A DNA stretch of 64,000 bases, from the NCBI GenBank assembly GCA_037975125.1, contig CM075862.1, forward strand, positions 47,381,020 to 47,445,019, given 5' to 3'. This DNA is from Latrodectus hesperus (Eukaryota; Arthropoda; Arachnida; Araneae; Theridiidae). Of this stretch, positions 25,842 through 52,753 are shown piece by piece (the first letter of the stretch is position 1; every line of letters begins with the position of its first letter). The notes under the pieces were generated by a model. It worked only from the letters and a program-made list of their open reading frames with translations. It ran no database searches and was not told the origin of the DNA. The position numbers were made by a program, and so were the translations under genes.

Positions 25842-26393
25842 TTTTAGTTGCATTGGGAAGTGATAAAAAAATTTAAATAAATTAAAATAAAAATAGACTC
25901 TGCACATGGTTGCTAAGTAAGCGAAATATGATATTCTAAATATATGATGTCAATCAGCTTAGCTGTGCATTTAAGGTCATATCTGTATGCTTTATTAACT
26001 CAGTTATATGCAAATATTTATTACGAATTTATAAAGGAAAAAAATTAAAGCACTATGCTTTTTCCATGATGGCAAACATATTTAAATATCATAAGTTAGT
26101 CTTCATATAGCTTTACATTGGGAAGTTTTAGTTACATTGGGAAGTGATAAAAAAATTGAAATAAATTAAAATAAAAATAGACTCTGCGCATGGTTGCTAA
26201 GTAAGCGAAATATGATATTTTAAATACATGATGTTAATCAGCTAAGCTGTGCATTTAAGGTCATATCTGTTTGTTCTATTAACTCAGTTATATGCAAATA
26301 TTTATTACGAATTTATAAAGGAAAAAAAATACTATGCTTTTTCCATGATGGCAATCATATTTAAATATCATAAGTTAGTCTTCATATAGCTTA
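25842..26393 (+). repeat. Tandem duplication, unit about 284 bp, two copies
   Basis: Copy 1 (25842-26125) and copy 2 (26126-26393) align along their whole length with few substitutions. Both carry TTTTAGTT(G/A)CATTGGGAAG, GGTTGCTAAGTAAGCGAAAT, GCATTTAAGGTCATATCTGT and CATAAGTTAGTCTTCATATA in order. Copy 2 has small deletions. No coding potential is visible. Similarity is high enough to indicate a fairly recent event. Confidence 0.95.
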
Positions 26394-33375
<6,982 letters not shown>

Positions 33376-33627
33376 ATGGTAAGTTATGGTATAAAAAGGG
33401 TTAAATTCAATGTTTGTGACCAATCACTCTTTACTGAGAGCAAAGGTCGGACAGACAGTTCACTTCGGATTACAAACCATTACAAACATTCGAACGCGAT
33501 GATTGATTTGAACATAAGGACTGCTGAAATGAAGTTTCGAGCGCTGTTCATTCGATTGGAACATCTGTCAAGATTGAAAGTATGTTTCAATAAATCTCAG
33601 AGTACTGATACACAAAAAGCATTATGA
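33376..33627 (+). other. Open frame of 83 codons, unidentified
   Basis: An ATG-initiated frame starting MVSYGIKRVKFNVCDQSLF in a patch less AT-rich than its neighbours. It has mixed composition, unlike most chance frames here, with several Arg/Lys/Glu/Ser residues. I recognise no domain, and no splice sites or promoter are convincing. It may be a fragment of an old repeat or chance. Confidence 0.2.
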
Positions 33628-33751
33628 GAATTATATCTTAGATTAAGACCGACTTATAATGGTATATGAACCTTTAATTAGGTATTCGGGTAAAAAGAAT
33701 GAAGCTTAGTATCGTGTATCACTGATTAAATGGTTGTCTAATAGTAAATAA

Positions 33752-37170
<3,419 letters not shown>

Positions 37171-37542
37171 CATTTAATACATATATTTCTATTTATGAGG
37201 GAATATATTAAAAATTGATTCAAATTACTCAAATGCAAAAAAAAGTATATGTTCTGGATATTTTAAAAATTTTTTTAAAGAATAAATAAAATCATAAACT
37301 AACTTTTGATTTTCATTTCATATCGAGTGAAATTAGTTTTAATATTCCACTACGTATACTTAATAATTTTGAACATAATTATTTTAAATGTTCAATAAAG
37401 AAACTCTTACCAAAATGTTTAAAAAAATAATTTAAGTAAAATTTCTCCTCAAAAATAAGGGAATGATGAAACTAGTCACCATATTTTTAAAATATGTTTT
37501 AGCCTTTCTTTCAAAGCTACTCAATTTTTTTTCTTTGTGTGG

Positions 37543-37546
<4 letters not shown>
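37171..37546. other. AT-rich non-coding spacer
   Basis: Nothing recognised between two (AT)n arrays. Confidence 0.6.

Positions 37547-37598
<52 letters not shown>
37547..37598. repeat. (AT)n microsatellite, short
   Basis: Pure AT array of about 50 bp. Confidence 0.95.
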
Positions 37599-37602
<4 letters not shown>

Positions 37603-37689
37603 GAATTGTGGTTAGTTTATTAGTGTTATTTTTGTTCCCAGGAAATGATTAGATTGCGATAAATAATTAAAAGTGAGGTCTAAGCCGCA

Positions 37690-37762
37690 GGAAACAACAC
37701 CTTAGAAGAGAATCGAACCTAGAATTTTAAGATTGCTAATCATTTAGCTTTAAAGTCGACGA
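37690..37762 (-). repeat. tRNA-derived SINE head or tRNA pseudogene
   Basis: On the reverse strand AGCTAAATGATTAGC resembles a D-arm/A box. About 20 bases later GGTTCGATTC is a near-perfect pol III B box. Acceptor and T stems do not pair, so a working tRNA is unlikely. A SINE head is the better reading. Confidence 0.45.
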
Positions 37763-38165
37763 TGTGTGCGTGTACATTGAGATTATTATTAATTTTTTTT
37801 AAATTGTGACAATAAGGAATTATACCTTTATTGTAACTCCGACATTTTTAACCATTACTAACATCAGTTCCGTTTACCTTTTCAACCATCATTGCGTCGA
37901 TAATTCAAGCCATTTCAAATATCCCCATATGGAATGAGAATGAAATCATTGAACTATTAAACTGAAATTAAGAATATAGCCATTTAACTACTAAATTACA
38001 GAATAAATTATAAAATATTTTTCGGAAAAACAAGTGTTGAAAATTTCCTTATAATATCAATAAATGAAAAAATTGAATTTATATCTGAACTTTTAGTAGA
38101 ATAAAATATATATTTTAGAGTACATATTTTATCAATAAATTATTTTAAAATGCTCTAGCGATTAA

Positions 38166-38480
38166 GTAGCCTCGATGGTTAGGGAGTTGGCTGTCGTTAT
38201 CGAAGGTAGTGAGTTTGAATCCCGACACAACGATAAAATATTTGAGTTCCCTCATGGTGGTTGGAGTATATTAAATAGGCCGTGACGGCAATGCCCTCCA
38301 TGTGAAATGATACCTTTGGGGATGGCATCCCCTTTCTGGGGTGAAATCTGCTTGGACACTGCTTTTAAATTAAGAAAACCCACCCACTTTCGGGATCCAC
38401 TAAGTGTCCGATTACAGAGTTACCATCATTTCTGCCTACAGGAGTGGAAATCTTAATAGCTAGATGAAATATAAAACAAT
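38166..38480 (+). mobile_element. tRNA-derived SINE
   Basis: The head TAGCCTCGATGGTTAGGGAG and the following TTGGCT carry an A box. About 30 bases on, GAGTTTGAATCCC is a B box with one substitution from the consensus. A body of about 230 bp follows that is GC-richer than its flanks and contains a small inverted repeat, GGGGATG...CATCCCC (38317-38332). The tail runs into A-rich sequence near 38470. The head is close to that of the element at 10795, but the bodies differ. No protein is encoded; such elements rely on a LINE for transposition. Confidence 0.65.
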
Positions 38481-39069
38481 AAAATATTTTCTAGCGCATT
38501 ATTAAACCACATTATAAAAAAATATTATAATTTTGTTAATCTCGTATTTCCAAAATTGGGTTTTCACTAAAATATCTAGGTGTAAAAGCTTTGGCTAAGT
38601 AGATCTGAGTAATCTCTGTTTTAATCATACATACTATATATATTCAAAAAGCCATGTGTTATTAATTGCTTAATTATTGTGACTGAAAATGTTTGTTTGA
38701 TACTAATATTGGATTTTGCCTTCTTTATATAAGTTATTTTTTAATTATTTTAATTCGTTTGACAAACAAGCTAATAATATTTTTGAATAATTTAAAAGGT
38801 TAAATCAGATGAATATTTATCTCATCATGATTTTGTTCCATGATGATTTGTATTTATTGGTCACCTATAACGCGCTTGTATTTTGTTCGCTCAAATGTGT
38901 TATTGAAAGCAAAAGTAAATCCTGCTTTTTATTAAATTTATAGAACAGAATAAATTTAGAGAGAAGAGAGAGAGGAAAAATGATTTGTCAATAACATCAA
39001 TTTACTTCTCATTATTTCCAGCACTTCATTAAATTCATTACAGATTCATTACTTAACTAACATCTTAAT
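38481..39069. other. AT-rich non-coding spacer
   Basis: Nothing recognised; a GAGAAGAGAGAGAGG purine patch lies near 38960. Confidence 0.55.
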
Positions 39070-39880
39070 AAGATCCCACTTATGAGGAGAGTTGACTCTT
39101 GTTTCCAAAATCCTCCGATTGCTGTCCCCAGAGAGCAATCTCCGAAATCAAGAGCACCTTTCTGAGAGAGAGTTAACCACACGCCAAGTCATCCTAACAA
39201 CCCATAAACAAAGTGGCACCCGGCAACGAATTAAAACGCCAGGGAACGCAACATTCCTAATTCCAGAGCGAGAATTTCCACCCACCCGTTAAGTCAGAGG
39301 AGGCACAGGTGCGGCATCACTGACTTGATGAAGGACCCTCGCATCGGAGACCCTTCCCCATTTCCCCAAATGGGCCCACTTTCAGGGCTGCTCGAGAAGT
39401 CGGAGGGTCCCAGGTGTGGATAACTAGTCACTGAAACGAATTTAGTGAAGGGGAAGGCCATTATTTTGGTCGTGCGAGCGAGAGTGGAGTTCATCTCCCC
39501 AGTGGTAGACTTTCGGGATTTGCGATTTGGGATAAATGTAATTACTTGCCGTCATATTTTAAACACCCCTTTCGCACTCGTGTGCTCTTAGGGTAAGTGG
39601 TAATAACGCATCCGCCTGGGCGTTTGCTGCCTTAATGCCCCCTGCAAGAAGGGCGCTTAGTGCTTCGGCTGCTCATTACGCTTGATTGGGTTTTGGTTGC
39701 CTTTTCTCGGCATTTATTCACTTCTCCGGAATGCTTGCGAAAATAATTTGTTTTTCTCCGTTTGCAGATTTCGTTTTATCGAGGCTGTTCTGCACAACAA
39801 CTGAAGTGGAATAGTGAACCGATAGTACTTGAAAGCTAAATATATTGAGAATCGCTTTTTAGTAGCCGAAAAGTGGCACA
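39070..39880. other. GC-rich, repeat-free island; candidate regulatory block or non-coding exon
   Basis: About 800 bp with composition near half G+C by eye, in a window that is otherwise mostly A/T. It has no simple repeats and no transposon signature. It contains factor-like words, such as a forkhead-type ATAAACAAA near 39206, a T-box-like AGGTGTGG near 39412 and TAATTAC near 39538. Splice-like signals are present: GGTAAGT at 39592-39598 and a pyrimidine tract ending TTTGCAG at about 39762-39768. Open frames of 66 codons exist on both strands (39092-39292 and 39294-39494), but neither has a recognisable domain. I favour a conserved cis-regulatory element or a 5' non-coding exon; an unknown repeat cannot be excluded. 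Confidence 0.45.
39593..39598 (+). promoter_or_regulatory. Candidate 5' splice site GTAAGT
   Basis: TTAGG precedes GTAAGTGG inside the GC-rich island. It could end a non-coding exon, but this cannot be decided without transcript data. Confidence 0.2.
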
Positions 39881-43396
<3,516 letters not shown>

Positions 43397-44610
43397 CATA
43401 TATAAAAACGATGGAATTCGTTCAAATCTACTAAAATAATGAATTCGGTTGAAATGTTTGAAAATATATGAAATATAGTCTTTAGTTCTTTAGTTTACCT
43501 TAAAATGTATAAATTTAAATAACCTATATTTCATCAACTAAAACTAATTAATATTTCGAAGATTGTTTTACTATCATATTTTCAATCAGGTAAACTAAAA
43601 ACAATTTTAGCTATATTATTTTAATGAGAACTAATACCTATATTTAAAATTTGTTTCAAAAACCTATGAATTCTTTTAACAATATCATAAATTAAATTAT
43701 CATATACTTATCGAAAAAACTTTTGTTTACCTGTTGTTTGAAGATTAACATTTTCAATTTCTTTATATTTCAATTAAATTCAAGGTATGGAATCAAAAAT
43801 ATTTTCCAGGTTCGAAAAAAGTAATAAAGCGTAAATATAATTACAATCATTTGTTGTTTTGAAGTGACTTAAATTTTATTGAATACCTTAAAAAACAATT
43901 AATGGAGAAATTTTATTTGCATAACTTCTTACCATACTTTTCCAGGATTTCTTCACACAATAGAATAATACGATTAACACCTTGTTATCGATAGAAATTT
44001 AACAAACAACAAAATTTTTAAAGTTTTGAAATATAAAATAATTGAATGCGTTCTCAGTATGCTAACATTGAACTAATTAAATTTCTTTAGGAAGAATTAT
44101 GTCTCTAAAAATATAATTACTTGCTGCTTTTGCTTTGATATATGATTTTTTAATAAGGTAAGTCAATCATAATTAATATGGAATTCATGATACAGCAAGT
44201 ACCTTTTTAACAAGCTAATAATTTATAATAAGATGAAAAGGAATTCGCAATCAAATTATTTTAATATCATATCATTGATGGAATTCAATTACAGTCACTT
44301 TTCTTATTTTAAACAAAGAAACCTACGTAATTATCATGCAGAAAATTAGCTTCCTTAATAATATTGTTGTTTCCTATTTCAGTAATTATATCAAATTTTT
44401 AAATTCATTAAAATTTTCTTCGTTTGTAAAACTCATTGTCTTATATTTGTTAATTTATGTTCAAAATATTTGTTAATTAATAAATAAGGGCATATTAAAT
44501 TCAAAGTAGATGTCTTGTTAACTGTAGACTCAATGCCTTACCAGAAAAAATATTTTAAAGAGTATATTCAAACTGATGTCTTGAAAAAAATATAGATATA
44601 ATTATAATAC
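43397..44610. other. AT-rich non-coding stretch
   Basis: Nothing recognised. Confidence 0.6.
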
Positions 44611-45340
44611 AATATAATGATTCAATTATCCAAATTAATTGGGACCGGAGCCCATACGAATAATAAAATGTTGGGATAATTGGATTTATTCGAAAAACGA
44701 GTATAATGTAATTAATTATTGTACGTTGAAAATGAGGGAAATATACATTAATAAAAAAGGAACTTTGAATCAGTTCAATGAAAATGCAACACTTTTACAA
44801 TTTAAGGTACTTACAAGGGCAGTGCATTAATACAGTATGTATGTACAGTGTTGTAAATGAAAATCCTTGCTTGCTGAACATCTTAGTCAGAGTAAGCTGT
44901 TTCACTGGCTTCCTCCATTTTCGGGTAGACACGTCGCACATTCCGCTTGATGCTAACAATTTGCATGTGGTTAAAGTAGGGCTATGTTCTATCTACATAA
45001 AAGCAGTATCAAAGTCTAAAAATGCGTCACTAGCTGATAGTCCCATGTACGCTTCAACTTGGACATTAAGGCCATTTTCTTTATTAACACTTTAAATAAG
45101 TTTACCATCATTTGGAATTCGAAGTCTAGGATCACACTCATAATGCATCCTCTAATCTCTTCAGCACTAACTTGTAAACATCCAGGAATTTTCAAAAGGT
45201 TGTTTTTGAATTCCTGAAGTGTGGCACATTTCTCATTCTTTTCATTTCTCTTACTTTTCTTTTTGTTAAGTTATTTTTTTCTTTTTTCTCATTTTTCATC
45301 TCTTTTTCAGTCTAATTTATTTTTCTGAAATTCAAAAGTG
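44611..45340 (-). mobile_element. 3' end of a second pogo/Tigger-like element
   Basis: The left edge (ATTATCC-like sequence, AATTAATTGGGACCGGAG, then GGGATAATTGGATT at about 44673) resembles the end of Tigger-type elements, in which GGATAAT-type words and GGTCCCAATTA recur near the terminus. The extreme terminal bases are decayed. A reverse-strand transposase C-terminus occupies about 44855-45230 and a pyrimidine-rich tract 45230-45330. No other end is found, so the copy is truncated, and a Tc1 element begins about 65 bases away. Confidence 0.6.
44855..45230 (-). pseudogene. Tigger/pogo transposase C-terminal remnant
   Basis: Reverse-strand frames give QVSAEEIRGCI, then after a frame change ECDPRLRIPNDGKLI. 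A stop follows (45092-45094), then SVNKENGLNVQVEAYMGLSA, SDAFLDFDTAFM, a stop (44993-44995) and IEHSPTLTTCKLLASSG. The order of an EECD-like acidic segment, a SAFALDTA-like segment and a WIEQ-like segment is the familiar C-terminal tail of Tigger/Jerky-type transposases. The tail is well decayed; the DDE core is missing. It is a different lineage from the remnant at 19646, judged by the different tail sequence. Confidence 0.6.
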
Positions 45341-45403
45341 ATTTGGATAATCAGCAATGCGTATAATTGAATTTCTGATAGCTAGAGTTCTACTATATAT
45401 ATA

Positions 45404-46133
45404 CTACTGGCCATTAAATTTGCTACATCAGGAAAGCGTGCGAAAAGCCCACACGCGTGAAATTTGCATGGCAGGTAGAACTTGCTGTCATATGCAACGG
45501 ATTAGATTTTCATCGCATTCATACAAAGCAGGCGACAGTAGCGACATCTACAATGTGTATAAAACCAGAAATTTGACAGCAGTTTTCTCATACTCAATTT
45601 CCGTTACAACGTTGTTTTCGGCAAAGAAAGTTGTTGTAATGCCTCGTGTAAGAAGAAGAAATGCCTATCAGCACGCTGTCTGACTTTGATCGAGGAAGGC
45701 TTATAGCCTGCCGGGATTGCAGTTTATCGTACCGCAATATTGCTGCTCGCGTCAGTCGAGACCCCATGACTGTTAGCAGAATATGGAATCGATGGGTTCA
45801 GGACAATTATACGGAACGTCATGCAGGATTTCAGTGATCCCCATCACTAACAGCAGAGAAGACAGACATCTTATCCGCATGGTCACAAGGGATCCTACAG
45901 CCACGTCACGAACCCTGAGTCGAGAAATGGAGTCATTTGCAAGGCAACAAGTTTCTGCTCGAACAGTTCGACGACGTTTGCAGCAGCATAGCTTGTCTGC
46001 ACGGCGACCATGGCATCGGCTACCATTGACGCTGGGTCACAGACAGGAGCACCTTCAATGGTGTGATCAGCGACGAACCTGGATGCGGGAATGGCATCAC
46101 GTCATCTTTACAGATGAATCTCGGTACTGTAAA
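45404..46133 (+). mobile_element. Tc1-like transposon, 5' half only
   Basis: Starts with CTACTGGCCATTAAATTTGC, which resembles the terminal repeat of Tc1 elements, directly after TA dinucleotides. About 235 bases of 5' sequence precede the transposase start at 45639. Similarity to Tc1 ends near 46133, so the second half and right terminal repeat are missing. The sequence is markedly less AT-rich than its flanks. Confidence 0.85.
45639..46133 (+). pseudogene. Tc1-like transposase, N-terminal half, broken
   Basis: Starts MPRVRRRNAYQH. A one-base insertion near 45675-45678 shifts the frame, after which it reads SDFDRGRLIACRD, LSYRNIAARVSRDPMTVS and IWNRWVQD (the paired-like helix-turn-helix DNA-binding region). 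A second frame change near 45830 restores the original frame and gives ITNSREDRHLIRMVTRDP, ARTVRRRLQQHSLSARRPW and RTWMREWHHVIFTDESRYC. The first catalytic Asp (TDES) is at codon 46113-46115. The remaining DDE residues are lost by truncation. Compared with the fragment at 16235 it is better preserved and covers the complementary part of the protein. Confidence 0.92.
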
Positions 46134-49100
46134 TGTAATGATCATCTTATGACCTTAATTATGATGGTTCATCATCTTAACTATGATGGTTGAAATGTAA
46201 TATTTGAATCTTCATAGTTAAGATTTTCAAAAATTTTAACCTGAACTGACCGTCCTAGTTTATAAGACAAAATTATGGTCAAAGTAATTTTTCAAAGTTA
46301 GAGATCGGCGTCAATTGCAATGAAAAAAGAGGCAGAATAGAAACTCAGCAGTGATTCAAACGACAAAAATCGTTAATTTAGGTACTCTCCAATAGATTTT
46401 AATTAAAAGTATTCAAAGAGAAATATATTGGTGAATATCTGTGAAAAAACTATTCATGTTTGATGGAAAAGCAAAATTTCTTTATTGCATTGCTAGGAAG
46501 GTAAACATTTAAATGTGATACTCAGGAACGGTTATTAACCATTTTAAAATAGTTAACCATCTTCCCTATTTTGTTTACCATCATTTCGAATATCACATTA
46601 CCCTAAGGTCACATGAATTATGTTACACTTTATTTTGAATGTATGGAAGATAAATTCGTTTAAACCAAGAAGCAATGACTTTTACTTGCTTAACTCGCAT
46701 TGTGCAAAAGTCTGAAGAGTGTAGCATGTGGAGCATATTCTTCTGGCATGCAAATTTTACTCTGTTTTCCAAATGAGTTAATAAACCAGATATCTAGTGG
46801 CACTAGCAGATCTAAAAGACTTTTCGAAGTTGCATTTTTACTTTAATGGTGATGGATTCTTTATGAATGTTATTCCAGCTGTACATTGTGCTGGATGTGC
46901 TCCAGATTAGTTAGCTGATCCTCATTCTGTCTTCTAACATTTTATTGGCCTTATAATACCTATATCTTAATTCAATATAAAATATATTGAATATAAAGTA
47001 AAAACATATTTGACATCACTCTTCTTTTCCATTTACATTACAATTTAGAAATCTGGGAATCAATTTCATGGAATTCATTGAATATTAATAATATTCTAAC
47101 AGTATTTGCCCATATAAAATGACTATATTTGATGATCATACGAATAAGAGTTATTACTTGCGCAAAACGTAGCTAAATAAAATAATAAATATAACTCTTT
47201 TTAAAAGTATATTGTAAAAAATGAAAAATTTTCAAATGATTTAGTTTCATACATGAAACGATTTTTTTTAAATATTGGGGATATATAAATATAAATAATG
47301 TTATTTTATTTAAAATTGTATGAATTTTTAAAGTCATTTTACTTTTTTCTTAAAATTGATGAGAATCACAATTTAGTGAAGAAAATCAAAATTTTATTTG
47401 TTTGTTTTAATGAGAAATTTGAAAATCGCATGTGCAAAAGATCATCAAAGCTGGAATTTCAAAATTGATTAAATAAAGACTTTGGAAAATGAAATGGTTT
47501 ACTTAGTTCGATCCTTAAACATTCAAATGATGCTATTTCTAATTTTATAACTAAAAGAAATTTTCTTGCATCAGAAGAAAATAATTTACAAATATTTGTT
47601 CAAAATCTTAATAAAATCCAAATATATCAGTTTTTTTAAAAAAAAATAGTGGAGTTTATACTTTTAGAAAAGATGTTTTAGTTTTCTTAATAGTTTTTAA
47701 AATTGTTAAATTAATATTAATATACATTTGTAGCAGATACTGAATGAAAAAGTAAACTGTTATTAAAATATTTAGTATACTTAAACTCTTCTTAAATGTG
47801 TATAAATAAAATTTAAAAAGTATGTAAGTAATATTTTTTCCTATTTCTTTACTGAGTAACATATTAAAGTAATAATGATAAGTTTTTTATATTTCATTTT
47901 CATTTATTCACATTATAAACATATATGTATATCTATATATATATGATATTAATTTGTAATGACAATAATATGTCTCTCCATTTTTTAAATGCATACTTTG
48001 ATTAATTTTATATTATTTATATTATTTAACAGATTTAATATACAAAATATTGTCTGGCACATTTTCATGCGTCTATAAATAAAATATTTTTCTAACGAAA
48101 CATGAATCAAAAAGAAATTTATGAGCTTGCCTTAATGGTGAAAATCTTTTGAGAGCATTGCAATAAAAGATATATGCACCTAATTATCTGTGATATCATT
48201 CCATAGCTTATGTTGAAAGGGAAGCATGTAGGCGCTCTATTTATCGTCGATGTCTTGCATTTCTGCGTTGAAATGCGTCTGTAACGAGAAAAATAAATGA
48301 TTTTATCCAAGAACACGAGAAAGAAAGCTATTAATTTAATAGTATCCAAGTATCGAGTTTCTGATTAGGCAATACATTCATAACAGGAACTCTTAACTCC
48401 CTTACAATATTATTTGCTGAAAAGAGACGAAGATCTTCCTCAATGAAAATCGATTGAACAATTGCGTTTTGTGCTCGTATTATGTGAATCGTATTATAAA
48501 GAGATTATGCTGGTAAATTGCTCTTGTCCCAGAAGTTAAAATTCATTATTTTAACTCCTTCTGTAGTATCTCATGATCTTCAACAATTGTTGGATATATA
48601 TATATTGAATAAAAAATTCTTAATTCAAATATTCCATGTAGCAAAAAATTTTAATTCAGTGTTTGTTAAACATGTTCTTAAAAATTGTTATGCATTATGT
48701 ATAAAGTGACATAGTAGTAAGGTCTTCGAATGCAAAGAACTGCAGGGAGTTTTAAAGAATTATAAATATTATGAATAATATATGTAAACCTGAAAGATAA
48801 AAACATGAGTAACAATTCGAAAGCTTTTATATTAATACCAGCAAAAACTCCAGCTTAATTTGCTTTTTAGAAATAATTTTTTATTATTTTGTTAAAAACT
48901 TTATAATAGTAATTAAACTTGTAAAAAGTTTTTTTTTAATCTGGTGAATAAATAATAGTACATGCTGGAGAGGTTACACAGATATTCAGTTTTCATATTT
49001 TGCTTATGGTTTAATATTTTATTTGTTTCATATTAAGATCCTAATAAATGGTCCAATGATAATTCTGAAAAACAATTGATGGCCTTAAAATTTTTTCTTT

Positions 49101-50900
49101 AATTACGAGAACACATTTTAGTGTATAGAAAACTGAAAATGATACATTATATAAGAAATCCTTATAACGAATTGGAGGTATGACTTAATTTGTAACACAA
49201 AGTGCTACAAGAGAATTTTAATTCCTTATTATTTTCTAAATATTTTTCAATATTACAAATAGTTACTACTAGAACAGCAGTTTCTTGTTTAATTCAGTTT
49301 CACATTTGTGAATCTTAAATTAGCTCTATGTCTGAACCACCCAGAATATGCAGTTTAAGAGGAATATATAAATATTCTAAAAAAGCCATTATCCATAAGA
49401 CTGTGCAACATTTGGAATTGAATCTAAAATGTTGTCATAAGAACCTATCCAACCATCGAATCATTTTTGTTTACATGATTTATAATTTATTGCTTAATTT
49501 TACTCTAAATTTACACATTGAATTTTAAGGAACAATTAAATATATTAAAAAAATTTCTGAAGTTCACTGAACTATTTAAATTTTTAAGTAAATTATAGTT
49601 CATTTAATTATAGATGCTTAAATTAAATGTGTCATATTTAACAGAGAGTTTAAAATATTATGTATGTAGTTCAGTATAAAAAGCGTTAAATAAGATCATA
49701 TCAACCAATCAAATATTAAATAACTTTAGATACCGACTTCTTTTACAAAAAATTTTAAATTATGTGCTCGCATATATAAGTGATTTACATTCATAATCAA
49801 TCTCAACTTACTTCTTACTTCATCCAAATAAGTCAAACACTTCATACTTTATTATAATATTAAAAATAAAATATTCTAATATTTTAAATTGAAGGAAAAA
49901 TTATCTTCTTCAAGTGCTTAATCCAGCAATTTTGGTACATTATACCAACAAATGATTGATATGAAATATAACACGTGTAAGTAAAGTATTTCTATTTAAT
50001 TATTAATTTCAATATAATTATGTAATTACGCAAATTAAAAAAGCTGATTTTAATTTAAACTTAGAACAAACTTTTTTAATTTTTATTATTCCATTAAATT
50101 AGTTCAGTGTTTCCAAAATTCTAAATATTAGCTCAAAAAATGAACGAAAGTGTTTTGTTACTATTAGCAAAAAAGAGTTTCAGATTTCACAACTTTGAAT
50201 TAAATATTTATTTCTGTATTACACATCTTATAAAACTGAAATAAACCAAATCTATTGACATTGTTGATTTAAATTTACATAAATAATTAAACTGTATTTG
50301 TACTTTAAAAATGTACTCCCATTTTTAAATAATTTGAATTTACTTTTATAATTATTACTTTTATTGGGAAATTATTATGCAGCTTAAAACTCAGAACATT
50401 ATTATACTTAATTTGATTTAACTGCAGATATATCATGAAAATAAAGAACGCAATATATAAATATGTAAAATCTCATACGATAAATTAATTTAAAAAATTA
50501 AGTTACTTTTATGTAACGTTTACATTAAATAATAATAGCAAACTAGTAGGTTTCAAGTTTTAATTGTATATAGAATGTTTTAGTAAAATATGAAATATTT
50601 TAAATATTTACATAAATTTTCAAATTTTATTAACAAGTTACTTTTACCATTGTGATAGTAAATATATGGTATATACTTTAAAAAATGAAACTATTGATAA
50701 CTTTTGCTTTAAACTTTTAAAAGTAAAAAAATAAGGAGTTATAACTTCTCAAAATAAATAATTTTGGAATAAGGATACTATCGTAGTTTAATATGCAACA
50801 GTGCTTCCTCGTATTATTTTAATTGATAAATTATATTTTGCATAAATAGAATGTAATAAATAATTCGTTAATAATATTCTTTATTAATTTGAAAATTGAA
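46134..50900. other. AT-rich non-coding stretch
   Basis: Immediately after the Tc1 break a short word (ATGATGGTT) is repeated at 46162-46191. A minor (AT)n patch lies at 47922-47944. Open frames are short and low in complexity; nothing else is recognised. Confidence 0.6.
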
Positions 50901-52209
<1,309 letters not shown>

Positions 52210-52588
52210 CTTTGTTGCATATTATGCATTCCTTTAAAATACTTTTGATGAATTAACTTGTGCGTTATTATTGCTTTCTACAAATTATGGTTAATTCAGA
52301 CAGAATATACAGTTTACATGGATCTGAACCATTTAAGATGGCCATGCATAAGGTTAGTATTGAATCCATGCGTTTTTGTAATAAATACCATAAAGCAGTT
52401 TTTTTGGCTCAGAAACATTTTATATAGTATTGCACACTTATTTTATAAATTCACTCTATGTTCATAAATGTTAGCGCTTTTCAACAGTTCGTGAATTTGA
52501 ATCTGTTTATTCATTTCTGAACCTTGTGATGCAAATACCAAATACCCTACTTTATTATCATGTATTCGAATCCTTCAAGGTCTTGAAT

Positions 52589-52753
52589 CTTTGTAGTGGT
52601 TCTCTCTTACTGTAGATGCATTCTTTAGCAGTGGGTACACTCTTTAACTGTAGGTATAATCCTTAACTGTATGCACATTTTTAAATGTAGTTACATTTTT
52701 TAACTGTAGATATGATCTTTAAATGTAGGACATTTTTTTAAATTGTGGATACA
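52589..52753 (+). repeat. Minisatellite, 19-bp unit, eight to nine diverged copies
   Basis: The word TTTAACTGTAG (or TTTAAATGTAG) recurs with a regular 18-19-base period. The aligned T is at 52589, 52608, 52626, 52645, 52664, 52682, 52701, 52720 and 52739. Units vary by substitutions. No coding frame is evident. Confidence 0.85.

Noticed and set aside
25842..26393. CRISPR-like array
   Set aside because: Only two long repeats without short spacers; this is a eukaryotic tandem duplication.
37690..37762. Functional tRNA gene on the reverse strand
   Set aside because: The B box is good, but the T stem does not pair and no acceptor stem forms.
39092..39494. Protein-coding gene in the GC-rich island
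   Set aside because: The 66-codon frames on the two strands are what GC-richer sequence gives by chance; no domain or codon pattern supports them.
44639..45095. + strand open frames of 63 and 105 codons
   Set aside because: They lie antisense to the decayed Tigger-like C-terminus, which explains the composition.
45357..45683. + strand frame of 108 codons as a gene
   Set aside because: It is the 5' non-coding part of the Tc1 element read through into the first residues of the transposase before a frameshift.
52589..52753. CRISPR-like array
   Set aside because: The 19-bp units are contiguous with no unique spacers.
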